Source: Luteibacter jiangsuensis
GTDB taxonomy: Bacteria; Pseudomonadota; Gammaproteobacteria; Xanthomonadales; Rhodanobacteraceae
Direction: 5' to 3'
Assembly (NCBI RefSeq): GCF_011742555.1
Contig: NZ_JAAQQR010000003.1
Coordinates: forward strand, 310,001 to 374,000
DNA: 64,000 nt
Shown one piece after another: positions 35,079 through 45,625 of this stretch. Within the stretch, counting starts at the first letter, position 1; every line of letters begins with the position of its first letter. The notes beneath the pieces were generated by a model. The model ran no database searches. It worked only from the letters and a program-made list of their open reading frames with translations, and was not told where the DNA came from. Made by a program: the position numbers and the translations under genes.

Positions 35079-36062
35079 TCAGCGCGCGCTGCTGGCGACC
35101 AATTCGTCGAGATCCACGCCGCGCACGCCCAGCCAGTGCTCGATCAGGCGGTACGACACCGATAGTGGCGGCGGTACGCCGAGCGTGCCCGACGCCATGC
35201 CTTGCACGATGTCGTCCACGGTGAACCAGCGGGCGTCCTCCAGTTCGTCGTCACGCAGGTGGATCTCGCGCGTCTTCGCCGTGGCGGTGAACCCGACCAT
35301 CAGCGAGGCGGGCAGTGGCCACGGCTGCGATGAATGGTAGGTGGCATGCAGTACTTCGACGCCGGACTCCTCGCGCACTTCGCGACGCACGGCATCTTCC
35401 AGCGATTCGCCCGGCTCGATGAAACCTGCGAGCGTGGAATAGCGGCCGGGCGGCCAGCCGCGCTGCCGTCCGAGCAGGCACGCGTCGCCGTCTTCGACGA
35501 TCACGATGATGGCGGCATCGGTGCGCGGAAAGTGCATGTGGGCGCCGTCGGGGTTCGTGCACTGCACGCGATGGCCAGACGCCACCACAAGGGTGGGCGC
35601 GCCGCACTGGCTGCAGAACCGGGTCTGCCGTTGCCAGTGGGCAATACCCTTCGCATAGGCGAACAGCCCGGCGTCGAAGGCATCGAGGATGAGCCCGGCC
35701 TCGCGCAGCGACATGCGCCGTGCACCGGTGAGGGAAACGAAAAGCTCTGCCTGCGCTTCGTCGACGACGAGGGCGAACCACGCACGTCCGGCGGCGAGGC
35801 CGAGGAAGGTGGACGGTATGTCGCCGAAGCGCTCGGCGCGCATCGCGGGCGACATCCATTGCGGGGCGTCGGATTCCGCGAGAACGAAGGCCCGGCCTTC
35901 CGCGTCCAGGACGAGGAAGCGGCTGTCGGGCCGCGCTTCCATCTCCTCCACCCACAGACGATCGTCGCGCCGCTCCGACATCCGGTCGATGTCGATGCCG
36001 GCGAAGACGTTTTCCCGGGCACGCGTGGCGACGGCCTTGTCGCGCTCCTGCTCGACGCTCAC
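35079..36062 (-). CDS. nudC: NAD(H) pyrophosphatase / RNA deNADding Nudix enzyme
   Basis: 327 residues from a GTG at 36062, 13 bp after the erpA stop. The N-terminal domain is followed by a zinc ribbon FCSQCG (about 170) then VQCTNPDGAHMHFPR. The Nudix box is GFIEPGESLEDAVRREVREE (GX5EX7REUXEE), followed by the NudC SQPWPLPASLM motif. The enzyme cleaves NADH and removes NAD caps from RNA. The fourth zinc Cys, expected in the C-x-x-P-x-C-G position, is Gly here, so the ribbon has only three Cys; a nearby His might substitute. It is in the erpA/bactofilin run. Confidence 0.9.
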   Translation of the reverse strand: MSVEQERDKAVATRARENVFAGIDIDRMSERRDDRLWVEEMEARPDSRFLVLDAEGRAFVLAESDAPQWMSPAMRAERFGDIPSTFLGLAAGRAWFALVVDEAQAELFVSLTGARRMSLREAGLILDAFDAGLFAYAKGIAHWQRQTRFCSQCGAPTLVVASGHRVQCTNPDGAHMHFPRTDAAIIVIVEDGDACLLGRQRGWPPGRYSTLAGFIEPGESLEDAVRREVREESGVEVLHATYHSSQPWPLPASLMVGFTATAKTREIHLRDDELEDARWFTVDDIVQGMASGTLGVPPPLSVSYRLIEHWLGVRGVDLDELVASSAR

Positions 36063-36075
36063 GCCCGGAAACCGG

Positions 36076-36468
36076 TCATGCGCTGAAGGAGGAGCCGCAG
36101 CCGCAGGTGGTCTTCGCGTTGGGGTTGCGAATGACGAACTGCGAGCCGCTGAACGACTCGGCGTAGTCGATTTCCGCGCCCGTGAGGTACTGCAACGAAA
36201 GCGGATCGACAAGGAGCGTGACGCCCTCGCGGGCAACGGCAAGGTCGTCCTCCGCCTGTTCCTCGTCGAAGGTGAACCCGTACTGGAACCCGGAGCAACC
36301 GCCGCCGCTGATGTAGACACGGAGCTTGAGGCCCGGGTTGCCTTCTTCTTCGATCAGCTCGTGCACCTTGCGGGCGGCGGCTTCGGTGAAGACAAGCGGT
36401 GCCGTTCCCGAGCGGTAGTCGGGCGCGCCGGTCGGAGCCATGGGAAATGGGTTGTTCATGACGGACAT
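36076..36468 (-). CDS. erpA: Iron-sulfur cluster insertion protein
   Basis: 130 residues of the A-type Fe-S carrier family with the three conserved cysteines: [11 protein letters not shown] and CGCGSSFSA at the C-terminus. The N-terminal about 20 residues ([20 protein letters not shown]) are a low-complexity extension; an internal ATG at 36459 is an alternative start. The FQYGF and EEG-PxLKLRV pattern fits ErpA better than IscA. It delivers 4Fe-4S clusters to apo-enzymes in the cytoplasm. It lies between a bactofilin gene (22 bp) and nudC (13 bp) on the same strand. Confidence 0.92.
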   Translation of the reverse strand: MSVMNNPFPMAPTGAPDYRSGTAPLVFTEAAARKVHELIEEEGNPGLKLRVYISGGGCSGFQYGFTFDEEQAEDDLAVAREGVTLLVDPLSLQYLTGAEIDYAESFSGSQFVIRNPNAKTTCGCGSSFSA

Positions 36469-36490
36469 AATGGCGCCGTTCCGGTACAGG

Positions 36491-36925
36491 TCAAGCCTCG
36501 TCCAGGGCCGGCGCGGCCTGGAGCGCTGCCTGGGTCAGCTGGCGGATGGTCTGTGGCGCATGGTGCACCATCTTTCCGTTCACCTGCGCGCCGGCTGCCA
36601 TTTCCAGCACCTGGTAATGCACGTCGCCTTCGATCCGGGCCAGCGGGGCCAATTCCAGCCGTTCGGTCACGTGAATATCGCCGGTGACGCCGCCGTTGAT
36701 GACCGCGTGGGGCACTTCGATCCGCCCGGAGACCCGACCGGTCTCGCTGATGGTGAGAACGCCGTCGCTTCCGGCATCGGCATGGACCGAACCCTCGACG
36801 GTGCCGTCCAGGTGCAGCGCGCCACTGAAGAAGACGTCGCCGCGAAGCGTGACCCCGCGGGCGATGAGGCTGGTGGATGCCGCGTTGACGGCAGGAGCCT
36901 GCTTCTTCCGGTTATTGCTGAACAT
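36491..36925 (-). CDS. Bactofilin
   Basis: 144 residues from the ATG at 36925 (GAGG seven bases upstream). The central DUF583/bactofilin domain (about 20-115) is a right-handed beta-helix: repeated G-x-hydrophobic rungs such as [43 protein letters not shown] and [10 protein letters not shown]. Short Lys-rich N- and Ala-rich C-terminal tails flank it. Bactofilins form nucleotide-independent filaments that place cell-wall enzymes or polar structures. Its start overlaps the end of the upstream coiled-coil protein gene by 14 bases, so the two are coupled and may work together in envelope or cell-shape control. Confidence 0.92.
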   Translation of the reverse strand: MFSNNRKKQAPAVNAASTSLIARGVTLRGDVFFSGALHLDGTVEGSVHADAGSDGVLTISETGRVSGRIEVPHAVINGGVTGDIHVTERLELAPLARIEGDVHYQVLEMAAGAQVNGKMVHHAPQTIRQLTQAALQAAPALDEA

Positions 36926-37655
36926 CGTTGGCCTCGTCGTTGCGAAGGGCATCGGTCCACATCACCGTTCCGGTGATCGTCTGGCCGCCTTTCACATCGG
37001 CGACAAGACGCAGCCGGGTCGGCTTGAAGCCGGCCGGCAAGGTGAAACTTCCCTGGATCTGCTGGAAGTACTTGAAAGAAAAAGGAAGATTGGTGGACTG
37101 GGCGCCCTGCCCGAGGGCAGGGCCCTCGAGCGTGGCGACCTTGTTGCCCTGGATGCCTTCCACGGCGAATTTCAGCGAACCCTCGACCACCTCACCCCGC
37201 CGGGCGTTCTGGGTCAGCGTGACCACCAGGTTCCACGCATTGGCGGCGCCCTTGACCGGTGTGCTGCGAGCGCCCTGGATCTTCAGGCCGTCGCGCTGCC
37301 CGCCGCCGCCCACCAGGCGCGAATAGAACGCGAGGTCGGTGCGGAGGCCGCTGATCTCTTCGTCGCGTTCGGCAAGGTTCCGTTTGAGTTCCTTCGCAGC
37401 CACGTCGGCCACCTGGCCGGCGCGTTGCAGGTTCGCCACCTGCTGGCGAAGATCCTCGTTGTCCGCCTTCAACTGCCGCACGGTGCCGCGATCCCCCGCG
37501 ACCGTCGGCGCACGCTGCGCCGCGAACCACACACCGAGGCTCACGAGGATCAGGCTGAGCGCCCACCCGCCTGCCACCAGAAGGCGCGTCCGGCGCTGGC
37601 TGGCCGCGTCGTCGAGCGTGCGCACGACGAACCGTGGCGGTTGGCGTGGAGCCAT
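36912..37655 (-). CDS. Membrane-anchored coiled-coil protein (DUF6776-like)
   Basis: 247 residues: one transmembrane helix near 24-45 (LLVAGGWALSLILVSLGVWF), then a coiled coil (about 58-110: VRQLKADNEDLRQQVANLQR, AAKELKRNLAERDEEISGLR), then a periplasmic beta-rich domain. I believe this is the family called DUF6776 in Xanthomonadales and Pseudomonas, but I cannot verify it here. It overlaps the bactofilin gene, and pairing of a membrane coiled-coil protein with a bactofilin suggests a shared scaffold. The biochemical function is unknown. Confidence 0.75.
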   Translation of the reverse strand: MAPRQPPRFVVRTLDDAASQRRTRLLVAGGWALSLILVSLGVWFAAQRAPTVAGDRGTVRQLKADNEDLRQQVANLQRAGQVADVAAKELKRNLAERDEEISGLRTDLAFYSRLVGGGGQRDGLKIQGARSTPVKGAANAWNLVVTLTQNARRGEVVEGSLKFAVEGIQGNKVATLEGPALGQGAQSTNLPFSFKYFQQIQGSFTLPAGFKPTRLRLVADVKGGQTITGTVMWTDALRNDEANDVQQ

Positions 37656-37734
37656 GGCAATTCCGTGGAGGAGACGTGAAGACCGGGCATGGTATAGCCC
37701 CCGCCTGCTTCAATGGTCAAGGAACGGGGTCCGG

Positions 37735-37765
37735 AAAGAGAAAGGCCGCCTCGCGGCGGCCTTTG
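37735..37765 (-). terminator. Rho-independent terminator of bfr
   Basis: Perfect 10-bp stem AAAGGCCGCC/GGCGGCCTTT (37741-37750 with 37755-37764) with a TCGC loop. On the reverse strand it is followed by TCTCTTTCC. It lies 24 bases past the bfr stop. Confidence 0.8.
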
Positions 37766-37788
37766 CATCCCGGGTGGCTGGCGGACGT

Positions 37789-38268
37789 TCAGTCGTGCAG
37801 CGAACCCACCTTGCTCAGCATGTAACGCTCGGGCCCGATATCGGAGATCAGGCTGAACTGCGTCTCCAGCCAGTCGATGTGCTCTTCTTCCTGGCCGAGG
37901 ATGAACTTGAACAGATCGCGGCTCACGAAATCGTGGATGCCTTCGCTATAGGCGATGGCCTCGCGCAGGTCCTTGGTGGCCAGCAATTCGAGATCCAGGT
38001 CGCCTTGCAGCGCCTCCACGACGTTCTCGCCGATCCGGAGCTTGCCCAGGTGCTGGAGATTCGGCAGGCCATCGAGGAAGAGGATCCGCTCGATCAGCTT
38101 GTCCGCGTGCTTCATCTCCTCGATGGATTCCTCGTATTCGTGCTTGGCCAGTTCGTTGTAGCCCCAGTCCTTGAACATCCGGTAATGGAGGAAGTACTGG
38201 TTGATGGCGGCCAGCTCGTTATAGAGGACCTTGTTGAGGTATTCGATGACCTTCGCGTCGCCCTTCAT
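37789..38268 (-). CDS. bfr: Bacterioferritin
   Basis: 159 residues, exact bacterioferritin length. Ferroxidase ligands are in place: E18 ([10 protein letters not shown]), E51 and H54 ([10 protein letters not shown]), and the later pairs in [14 protein letters not shown] and EEEHIDWLE. Met52 is the heme ligand shared between two subunits. It forms a 24-mer cage storing iron as ferric mineral in the cytoplasm. bfd lies 103 bp upstream on the same strand, so storage and release of iron are encoded together. Confidence 0.97.
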   Translation of the reverse strand: MKGDAKVIEYLNKVLYNELAAINQYFLHYRMFKDWGYNELAKHEYEESIEEMKHADKLIERILFLDGLPNLQHLGKLRIGENVVEALQGDLDLELLATKDLREAIAYSEGIHDFVSRDLFKFILGQEEEHIDWLETQFSLISDIGPERYMLSKVGSLHD

Positions 38269-38371
38269 GGGTGATCTCCCTGACTGTTCAGGGCACGACT
38301 ATACGTGGCCGCCGGAGACCGTGGCGTAACGAGAATGAAGGCGGTTCGCGTCCTCACCGGGACGCTCCCGG

Positions 38372-38575
38372 TCAGGCCGGAGACGGGACGAAGGCGAGCG
38401 CGGAACGCGTGGCGTCGACGGCCTCGCGCAGGCACTGCCGGGCTTCCGGCTCGCAGGCGCCGCAGCAGTCCGAACAACCCGTGCGGGCCTGGAGCTCGGC
38501 AAAGGACTGGACGCCCTCGGCCGCGGCGCGGCGGATGGCGTGGTCGGTAACGGCATTGCACATGCAGATGTACAT
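38372..38575 (-). CDS. bfd: Bacterioferritin-associated ferredoxin
   Basis: 67 residues with the exact [2Fe-2S] ligand spacing of Bfd: C4, C6 (YICMC), C38 and C41 (CSDCCGAC). Bfd docks on bacterioferritin and passes electrons through the heme to mobilise stored iron. bfr follows downstream on the same strand. No ribosome-binding site precedes the ATG. A TTGACA/TCGAAT promoter ends 8 bases before it, so the mRNA could be leaderless, and a Fur-box-like stretch (12 of 19 matches) overlaps this promoter. Confidence 0.95.
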   Translation of the reverse strand: MYICMCNAVTDHAIRRAAAEGVQSFAELQARTGCSDCCGACEPEARQCLREAVDATRSALAFVPSPA

Positions 38576-38583
38576 GGGAGCGA

Positions 38584-38612
38584 ATTCGAACGCGAATGCG
38601 AACGATTGTCAA
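38584..38612 (-). promoter_or_regulatory. Candidate bfd promoter with overlapping Fur-box-like sequence
   Basis: Reverse strand: TTGACA (38612-38607), 17-base spacer, TCGAAT (38589-38584; four of six). Forward-strand bases 38592-38610 match the 19-bp Fur consensus at 12 positions, covering the spacer. Repression by iron-loaded Fur would fit bfd, but the match is modest. Confidence 0.45.
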
Positions 38613-38632
38613 CTACTGAAGCGTGAAGGCGT

Positions 38633-39169
38633 TCAGGAGCCGGTGTCGCGGGTGGCCAGGGCCTGCTGCGGGCACCGACCCACTTCGACCCGGCAGACGG
38701 TTTCCACGGTGGGCGCGAACTGGCGCAAGGCCCGCTCGTAGACCTGACGTTTGAAGTTCACGACATGGTGGGCGGGGTACCAGAAGTCGACCCAGCGCCA
38801 GAGGTCGAACTCGGGCTTCTCGCAGGCGTCGAGCCGGAAGGCGTCTTCGCCGCATTTCAGGCGAAGAAGGAACCAGACCTGCTTCTGGCCGATGCAGGTG
38901 GGCCGCTGGTGGTGGCGGACGAAGCGGCTGGGCAGGCGGTAGCGGAGCCAGCCACGGGTTTCCGCCAGGACTTCCACGTGCTGGGCGAGCAGGCCGGTTT
39001 CTTCCTCCAGCTCGCGGTACATGGCCTCCAGCGGCGTCTCGTCGCTGCGCATGCCGCCCTGGGGGAACTGCCAGCCGTCGCGATTGACGCGGCGCGCCCA
39101 GAACAGGCGGCCGTCTCCGTTCAGGAGCACGATCCCCACGTTCGGTCGATAGCCATCAGCGTCGATCAT
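38633..39169 (-). CDS. rppH: RNA pyrophosphohydrolase
   Basis: 178 residues from the ATG at 39169 (GGAGG just upstream); a GTG 21 codons further upstream is unlikely. It begins [17 protein letters not shown], the RppH signature, and has the Nudix box [20 protein letters not shown] (GX5EX7REUXEE). [15 protein letters not shown] also matches. The enzyme removes pyrophosphate from mRNA 5' ends, triggering RNase E decay. The C-terminal about 20 residues extend beyond the core. It is transcribed toward bfd and diverges from tRNA-Met. Confidence 0.95.
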   Translation of the reverse strand: MIDADGYRPNVGIVLLNGDGRLFWARRVNRDGWQFPQGGMRSDETPLEAMYRELEEETGLLAQHVEVLAETRGWLRYRLPSRFVRHHQRPTCIGQKQVWFLLRLKCGEDAFRLDACEKPEFDLWRWVDFWYPAHHVVNFKRQVYERALRQFAPTVETVCRVEVGRCPQQALATRDTGS

Positions 39170-39331
39170 CCGTCCTCCGCGAGCAGGTTGCCGGCGGCAG
39201 GCCGGTACGCTCGTTGCGATCGATTCAACCACAGCGCGAGAAGCGCGGGCAAGGCGCTACTTGAACGGAAAGCCAGCCGCGATTAAACTGCCCGGCCTTC
39301 GCGGGCCTGCCCGCGGACGACCAGGTTCCAT

Positions 39332-39408
39332 GGCTAGGTAGCTCAGCTGGTCAGAGCGCGGCACTCATAATGCTGAGGTCGGCGGTTCGAGCCCGCCTCT
39401 AGCCACCA
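39332..39408 (+). tRNA. tRNA-Met (CAU, elongator)
   Basis: 77-nt cloverleaf with acceptor GGCTAGG/TCTAGCC, D arm AGCTCAGCTGGTCAGAGC, anticodon CAT at 39366-39368, T arm CGGTTCGAGCCCG, and an encoded CCA. The body resembles elongator tRNA-Met (GGCTAxGTAGCTCAG, ACTCATAAT). It lacks the initiator features (unpaired first base, GGG/CCC in the anticodon stem). A Rho-independent terminator follows. Confidence 0.92.
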
Positions 39409-39417
39409 AAAACAGGA

Positions 39418-39446
39418 AAGCCGCGCCCGCAAGCGCGGCTTTTTTG
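39418..39446 (+). terminator. Rho-independent terminator after tRNA-Met
   Basis: Stem GCCGCGC/GCGCGGC (39420-39426 with 39433-39439), loop CCGCAA, followed by six T residues. It lies about 11 bases after the tRNA CCA. Confidence 0.9.
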
Positions 39447-39450
39447 TTGC

Positions 39451-39560
39451 TGTAGGAGCGCGCCCTGCGCGCGACATGTGTTGAGGCCGTGCCCGGGAGC
39501 TGGCGCGCCAGCCTGAAGACAGGCGCGAAAAGATGTCGCGCGCAGGGCGCGCTCCTACAG
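39451..39560. repeat. TGTAGGAGCGCG-type REP pair with 27-bp perfect arms
   Basis: The left arm starts TGTAGGAGCGCGCCCTGCGC and ends GACAT (39451-39477). It is the exact reverse complement of the right arm (39533-39559). A 55-bp centre (39478-39532) contains GCTGGCGCGCCAGC. This is a different REP family from the GTGGGAGCC elements. The right arm runs into the 3' end of the LuxR-type gene, supplying its TAG stop (TGTAGGAG on the reverse strand). Confidence 0.85.
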
Positions 39561-40154
39561 CACGATCGGTTCCTCGTCCACGCGGGGCGCAAGATCCAGC
39601 ACCGCGCGCGCCAGCTCCACCACGTTGTGCACGCGCAGCTTGGCCATGAGATTGGCTCGGTGGAGCTCCACGGTCTTGGGGCTGATGCAGAGTTCGCTGG
39701 CGATCACCTTGTTGAGCTTCCCGCACATGATGCCCTCGAGCACTTGCGATTCGCGGCGGGTGAGCGAGACGTCCGGCCGCAGGGCAGCGAAGCTGCTCGC
39801 CGCCGGCTCGTCGGTATGGTCGTCTTCGGGCAGGGGCATCAGGAACACGGCGTGGAACGCTTCCGGCGGCACGTCGAGTAACTGGCGCGTCATACGATAA
39901 CGACGGGGCGGCACATGGGGGTCGCGGAGCACAAACTCGTCCGCGGTACCGGTGGGATGAAGGTGTTCCTGGAGCCAGACGGGGCCGGCACGGCCCCGCG
40001 CCGTGCCGAATTCGCGTCGAAACGCTGCGTTGACCATCACGGCCCGCTCGCCGTCCTGGCGCCAGACCACACAGGGCCATGGCAAGGCGGCGAACACTTC
40101 TTCGGCCAGCCCGCACGTATGCGAGCCGTCGATTGAATCACGAGCAAGGCACAT
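39555..40154 (-). CDS. LuxR-type transcriptional regulator
   Basis: 199 residues. The C-terminal LuxR/FixJ helix-turn-helix is at about 132-188 (LTRRESQVLEGIMCGKLNKV, then IASELCISPKTVELHRANLM and AKLRV). The N-terminal about 120 residues look like a small PAS-like sensing fold (WPCVVWRQDGERAVMVNAAFRREF; compare the first 20) rather than a phosphorylatable receiver, since no DD...D...K pattern is seen. It likely senses a small ligand or redox state and binds DNA as a dimer. Targets are unknown. The stop codon lies within a REP element. Confidence 0.82.
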   Translation of the reverse strand: MCLARDSIDGSHTCGLAEEVFAALPWPCVVWRQDGERAVMVNAAFRREFGTARGRAGPVWLQEHLHPTGTADEFVLRDPHVPPRRYRMTRQLLDVPPEAFHAVFLMPLPEDDHTDEPAASSFAALRPDVSLTRRESQVLEGIMCGKLNKVIASELCISPKTVELHRANLMAKLRVHNVVELARAVLDLAPRVDEEPIVL

Positions 40155-40345
40155 CGATGCCTCCTGGTGTGCGCATGGAAGCCGGCGATCCTCCCCCTAC
40201 GCAGTCACGCCGGTAGTTGCCACTGCAACCGTTCGGCGGTGAAAAGTCCATGAACAGGAGGCTACGAATTTTCCGAAGTGCGAACCCCGTCGTGAAGGGG
40301 CGCGGTTATCGGGAGCCATTTGCCGCGTCCGCTACAATGCGCTCC

Positions 40346-40699
40346 ATGCGTATCTTCAAGACCTTCAACATCGAAGCGGCCCACCGTTTGCCGAATGTGC
40401 CCGAAGGGCACAAATGTTCCCGCCTGCACGGCCACTCGTTCCGCGTCGAACTGCACGTGGAAGGGCCCACCGACCCCGTGCTGGGTTGGGTCATGGATTT
40501 CGGCGACCTCAAGGCGCGGTTCCAGCCGCTCTACGACCGGCTCGACCACCATTATCTCAACGACGTCGAAGGCCTCGAAAACCCCACCAGCGAGAACCTC
40601 GCCCGGTGGATCTTCGAGCGCCTGAGCCCGGACGTGCCCGGTCTGGCGAAGGTGGTGGTGCACGAGACCTGCACCTCGGGCGCGGAATATTCCGTATAA
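40346..40699 (+). CDS. queD: 6-carboxy-5,6,7,8-tetrahydropterin synthase
   Basis: 117 residues from the ATG at 40346; an ATG three codons earlier (40337) is equally possible. The zinc histidines are in AAHRLP and LHGHSF, and Cys at KCSRLHGHS (about 24) is catalytic. The C-terminal [10 protein letters not shown] carries the pterin-binding Glu. QueD converts dihydroneopterin triphosphate to carboxytetrahydropterin in queuosine (tRNA) biosynthesis. The other que genes are not in the window. Confidence 0.92.
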   Translation: MRIFKTFNIEAAHRLPNVPEGHKCSRLHGHSFRVELHVEGPTDPVLGWVMDFGDLKARFQPLYDRLDHHYLNDVEGLENPTSENLARWIFERLSPDVPGLAKVVVHETCTSGAEYSV

Positions 40700-40784
40700 C
40701 TGCCATCGCAACAATTCGCGGTTGCTGCGCTGCGGCGCACGGGACTACACTCCGGCCTCCCCCGTTCCCCGACGGCCCGCACCG

Positions 40785-41111
40785 ATGTCAGAAGTAAACG
40801 GTTACGCCGATCTTGCCCGACTCGTGGAGCAGGCCGCCGCCGCACAGGCCGTCGCCTGGCGCGGCATGGAGCGTGTCGCCGACCTGCAGCTGGCGGCGAT
40901 GGAAGGGCATGCGCGTGCGGCAACGGGGCTGATCGCCGACGCCATGCAGGCAAACGATGCCGATGCCGTGCAGGCACTGGTGCGCCGGGGCGAAGAGCTC
41001 CAGCGCGAAGGCGTGCAGCGCGCCGCATCCGCCGTGGGCGACATCCTCGACGTGGCCGTGCAGACCGCCACGTCCCTCGGCGTGCTGGCAGGTCAGCCCG
41101 CCAGGGCCTGA
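40785..41111 (+). CDS. Small helical phasin-like protein
   Basis: 108 residues from the ATG at 40785, the start that removes an Arg/Pro-rich extension. It is almost entirely helical and Ala/Gln-rich (YADLARLVEQAAAAQAVAW, GHARAATGLIADAMQ, then RRGEELQREGVQRAAS), with the heptad-like pattern of phasins that coat polyhydroxyalkanoate granules. Length and composition fit, but no diagnostic motif exists and no PHA genes are nearby. It is encoded just upstream of the atp promoter and is not clearly part of that operon. Confidence 0.5.
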   Translation: MSEVNGYADLARLVEQAAAAQAVAWRGMERVADLQLAAMEGHARAATGLIADAMQANDADAVQALVRRGEELQREGVQRAASAVGDILDVAVQTATSLGVLAGQPARA

Positions 41112-41180
41112 TCGCCGGCGCCACCTCCACAACGACGCGACACAGGGTCGCGCCGGCGGGTGGTTATGGCCTTTCGCAGC

Positions 41181-41210
41181 TTGTCCCGTCGTTTACGGCG
41201 CTGGTATACT
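41181..41210 (+). promoter_or_regulatory. Candidate promoter of the atp operon
   Basis: TTGTCC (41181-41186), 18-base spacer, TATACT (41205-41210). The -35 matches at four of six positions and the -10 at five of six. It lies 71 bases before the TTG start of atpI and is the only sigma-70-like pair seen there. Confidence 0.5.
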
Positions 41211-41280
41211 TTTCCAGATTAAACCGTGGCCCGTTGAACCAGCTGGTGCCGCCTTCGAGCGAAACCACGGGAGCCTCGCG

Positions 41281-41646
41281 TTGCTCAATAGTCTTGCTGC
41301 CGGTCGTCACCTCGCCATGCGCATCGTCATCGCGCAGCTGGTGGTGGCCGTCGTCGCAGGACTCGCTTTCTCCCTGCAGGGTCGTCCAGCCGCGCTGGCC
41401 GCCTTCGGGGGCGCCCTGATCGTCGCTATCGCCACCGCGCTGCTTGCCGCGCGAGCGTTCAGCGCGCTGGGCGGGGCGGGAGCAACGTTCATGCGGTTCC
41501 TCGTGGGCATGATCCTTCGCTGGATCATCCTCATCGGTGGACTGGCTCTCATCCTGGTTCAGTGGAAGCTGCCACCCTTGCCCGCACTGGCGGGACTGGT
41601 GGCCGGCTACGCGGTCAACGTATTTGCATTCAGATTCAAGGGTTGA
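41281..41646 (+). CDS. atpI: ATP synthase accessory subunit I
   Basis: 121 residues from a TTG at 41281, with GGGAG seven bases upstream. This start gives MLNSLAAGRHLAMRIVIAQL, matching the family N-terminus. Four hydrophobic segments are visible (IVIAQLVVAVVAGLAFSL, ALAAFGGALIVAIATALLAA, FLVGMILRWIILIGGLALIL, LPALAGLVAGYAVNVFAF), typical of UncI. AtpI assists c-ring assembly in the inner membrane. It is the first gene of a complete atpIBEFHAGDC operon, four bases before atpB. Confidence 0.88.
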   Translation: MLNSLAAGRHLAMRIVIAQLVVAVVAGLAFSLQGRPAALAAFGGALIVAIATALLAARAFSALGGAGATFMRFLVGMILRWIILIGGLALILVQWKLPPLPALAGLVAGYAVNVFAFRFKG

Positions 41647-42858
<1,212 letters not shown>

Positions 42859-42940
42859 GCAAACGTCCGTCCTGTCGCCGTGACCCGTGGGGTCACGGCG
42901 ATCGTCAGTACCCCAGCGTTCGGAGTCTTTCGGAGAGATC

Positions 42941-43411
42941 ATGGAAATCAACATGACCTTCCTGGGCCAGATGATCTCTTTTGCGATCCTGGTCTGGTTC
43001 ACCACCAAGTTCATCTGGCCCCAGCTCAACGGCGCCATCGAAGAGCGCCAGAAAAAGGTGGCCGAGGGCCTCGCTGCCGCCGAGCGCGCGCGCGCCGAGC
43101 TCAAGGATGCCGACGCCAAGGTCGCCACCGAGATCAAGCAGGCCCGCCTGCAGGCGACCGAGATCATCGACAAGGCCCAGCAGCAGGCCAACCAGCTGCT
43201 GGACAAGGCCCGTGCCGAAGCCACCGCCGAGATCAACCGTCTGAAGGCCCAGGCCCAGGACGAGATCGCGTCGATGGCGCAGCGGGCGCGCGAGCAGCTG
43301 CGTGAGCAGGTGGGCGCGCTGGCCGTGAAGGGCGCGGAGAAGATCGTCCAGCGTGAAATCGATCCGGCGGCCCACAAGGCGCTGCTCGATCAGCTCGCTG
43401 CCGAGATCTGA
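42941..43411 (+). CDS. atpF: F0 ATP synthase subunit b
   Basis: 156 residues from the ATG at 42941 (CGGAGAG upstream); the frame is open 18 codons further but lacks a ribosome site. It has one N-terminal membrane helix ([20 protein letters not shown]), then a long charged coiled coil ([20 protein letters not shown] and on), exactly the stator b dimer. It ends three bases before atpH. The length equals E. coli AtpF. Confidence 0.97.
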   Translation: MEINMTFLGQMISFAILVWFTTKFIWPQLNGAIEERQKKVAEGLAAAERARAELKDADAKVATEIKQARLQATEIIDKAQQQANQLLDKARAEATAEINRLKAQAQDEIASMAQRAREQLREQVGALAVKGAEKIVQREIDPAAHKALLDQLAAEI

Positions 43412-43413
43412 CC

Positions 43414-43947
43414 ATGGCCCAGGCGCTCACACTCGCCCGTCCGTACGCACGCGCCGCTTTCGAAGTGGCGCATGCGTCGGGTGCGCTCGCCGACTGGTCG
43501 GCGGCGCTCGGCTTCGCCGCCGCGGTCGCGGCCGACCCCCAGGTCGCCGGGCTCGGCAACGATCCGCGCGTGCTGCCGGCGCAGCTCGTCGCCCTCCATC
43601 TTCCGCAAGGCATGGCTGCCGATGCGCCGTTCGCCCGTTTCCTCGAGGAACTGGCGGAAAACGGCCGCATGCACCTGCTGCCCGAAATCGCCGCGCTCTA
43701 CGACCAGTACAAGCTGGAGTCGGAGTCGACCCTGAAGGTCAAGGTCACGAGCGCGCTGGATCTCGACGCGGCGCAGACCGAAACGCTGCGCGCCTCGCTG
43801 AAGCGCCGCTTCAAGCGTGAGATCGAACTGGATACGCACGTCGATCCGGCGTTGCTCGGCGGTGTCGTCATCGACACGGGCGAGCAGGTCATCGACGGTT
43901 CGGCGCGCGGCCGCCTCCAGCGGCTGGCCGGCGCGCTGACGCACTGA
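43414..43947 (+). CDS. atpH: F1 ATP synthase subunit delta
   Basis: 177 residues, the standard OSCP/delta length. It starts QALTLARPYARAAFEVAHAS, the conserved N-terminal helix that binds the top of the alpha subunits. The C-terminal DPALLGGVVIDTGEQVIDGSAR is the family signature, which is conserved in OSCP. It connects the b-stalk to F1. It sits between atpF and atpA with 2- and 19-base gaps. Confidence 0.96.
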   Translation: MAQALTLARPYARAAFEVAHASGALADWSAALGFAAAVAADPQVAGLGNDPRVLPAQLVALHLPQGMAADAPFARFLEELAENGRMHLLPEIAALYDQYKLESESTLKVKVTSALDLDAAQTETLRASLKRRFKREIELDTHVDPALLGGVVIDTGEQVIDGSARGRLQRLAGALTH

Positions 43948-43966
43948 TTTCATATAGGAACCGACC

Positions 43967-45517
<1,551 letters not shown>

Positions 45518-45528
45518 TCGCGTAAAGC

Positions 45529-45586
45529 GTGAACCGTGAACAGTAAGTTACAGCTCGCAACTTACGGTTCACGGTTTACGGTTCAC
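45529..45586. repeat. GTGAACCGTGAAC inverted-repeat element, copy A (atpA-atpG gap)
   Basis: 58 bp: GTGAACCGTGAACAGTAAGTT, 9-base loop, then AACTTACGGTTCACGGTTTA and GGTTCAC. The inner arms (GTAAGTT/AACTTAC) and outer arms (GTGAAC/GTTCAC, partly staggered) can fold into a long hairpin in the mRNA. A related unit lies in the atpD-atpC gap. It occupies most of the 108-base gap and lacks a T-run, so it need not stop transcription. Confidence 0.8.
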
Positions 45587-45625
45587 GTTCCTCAGTAATC
45601 AAGTAACACGACCACGGCGAACCTC

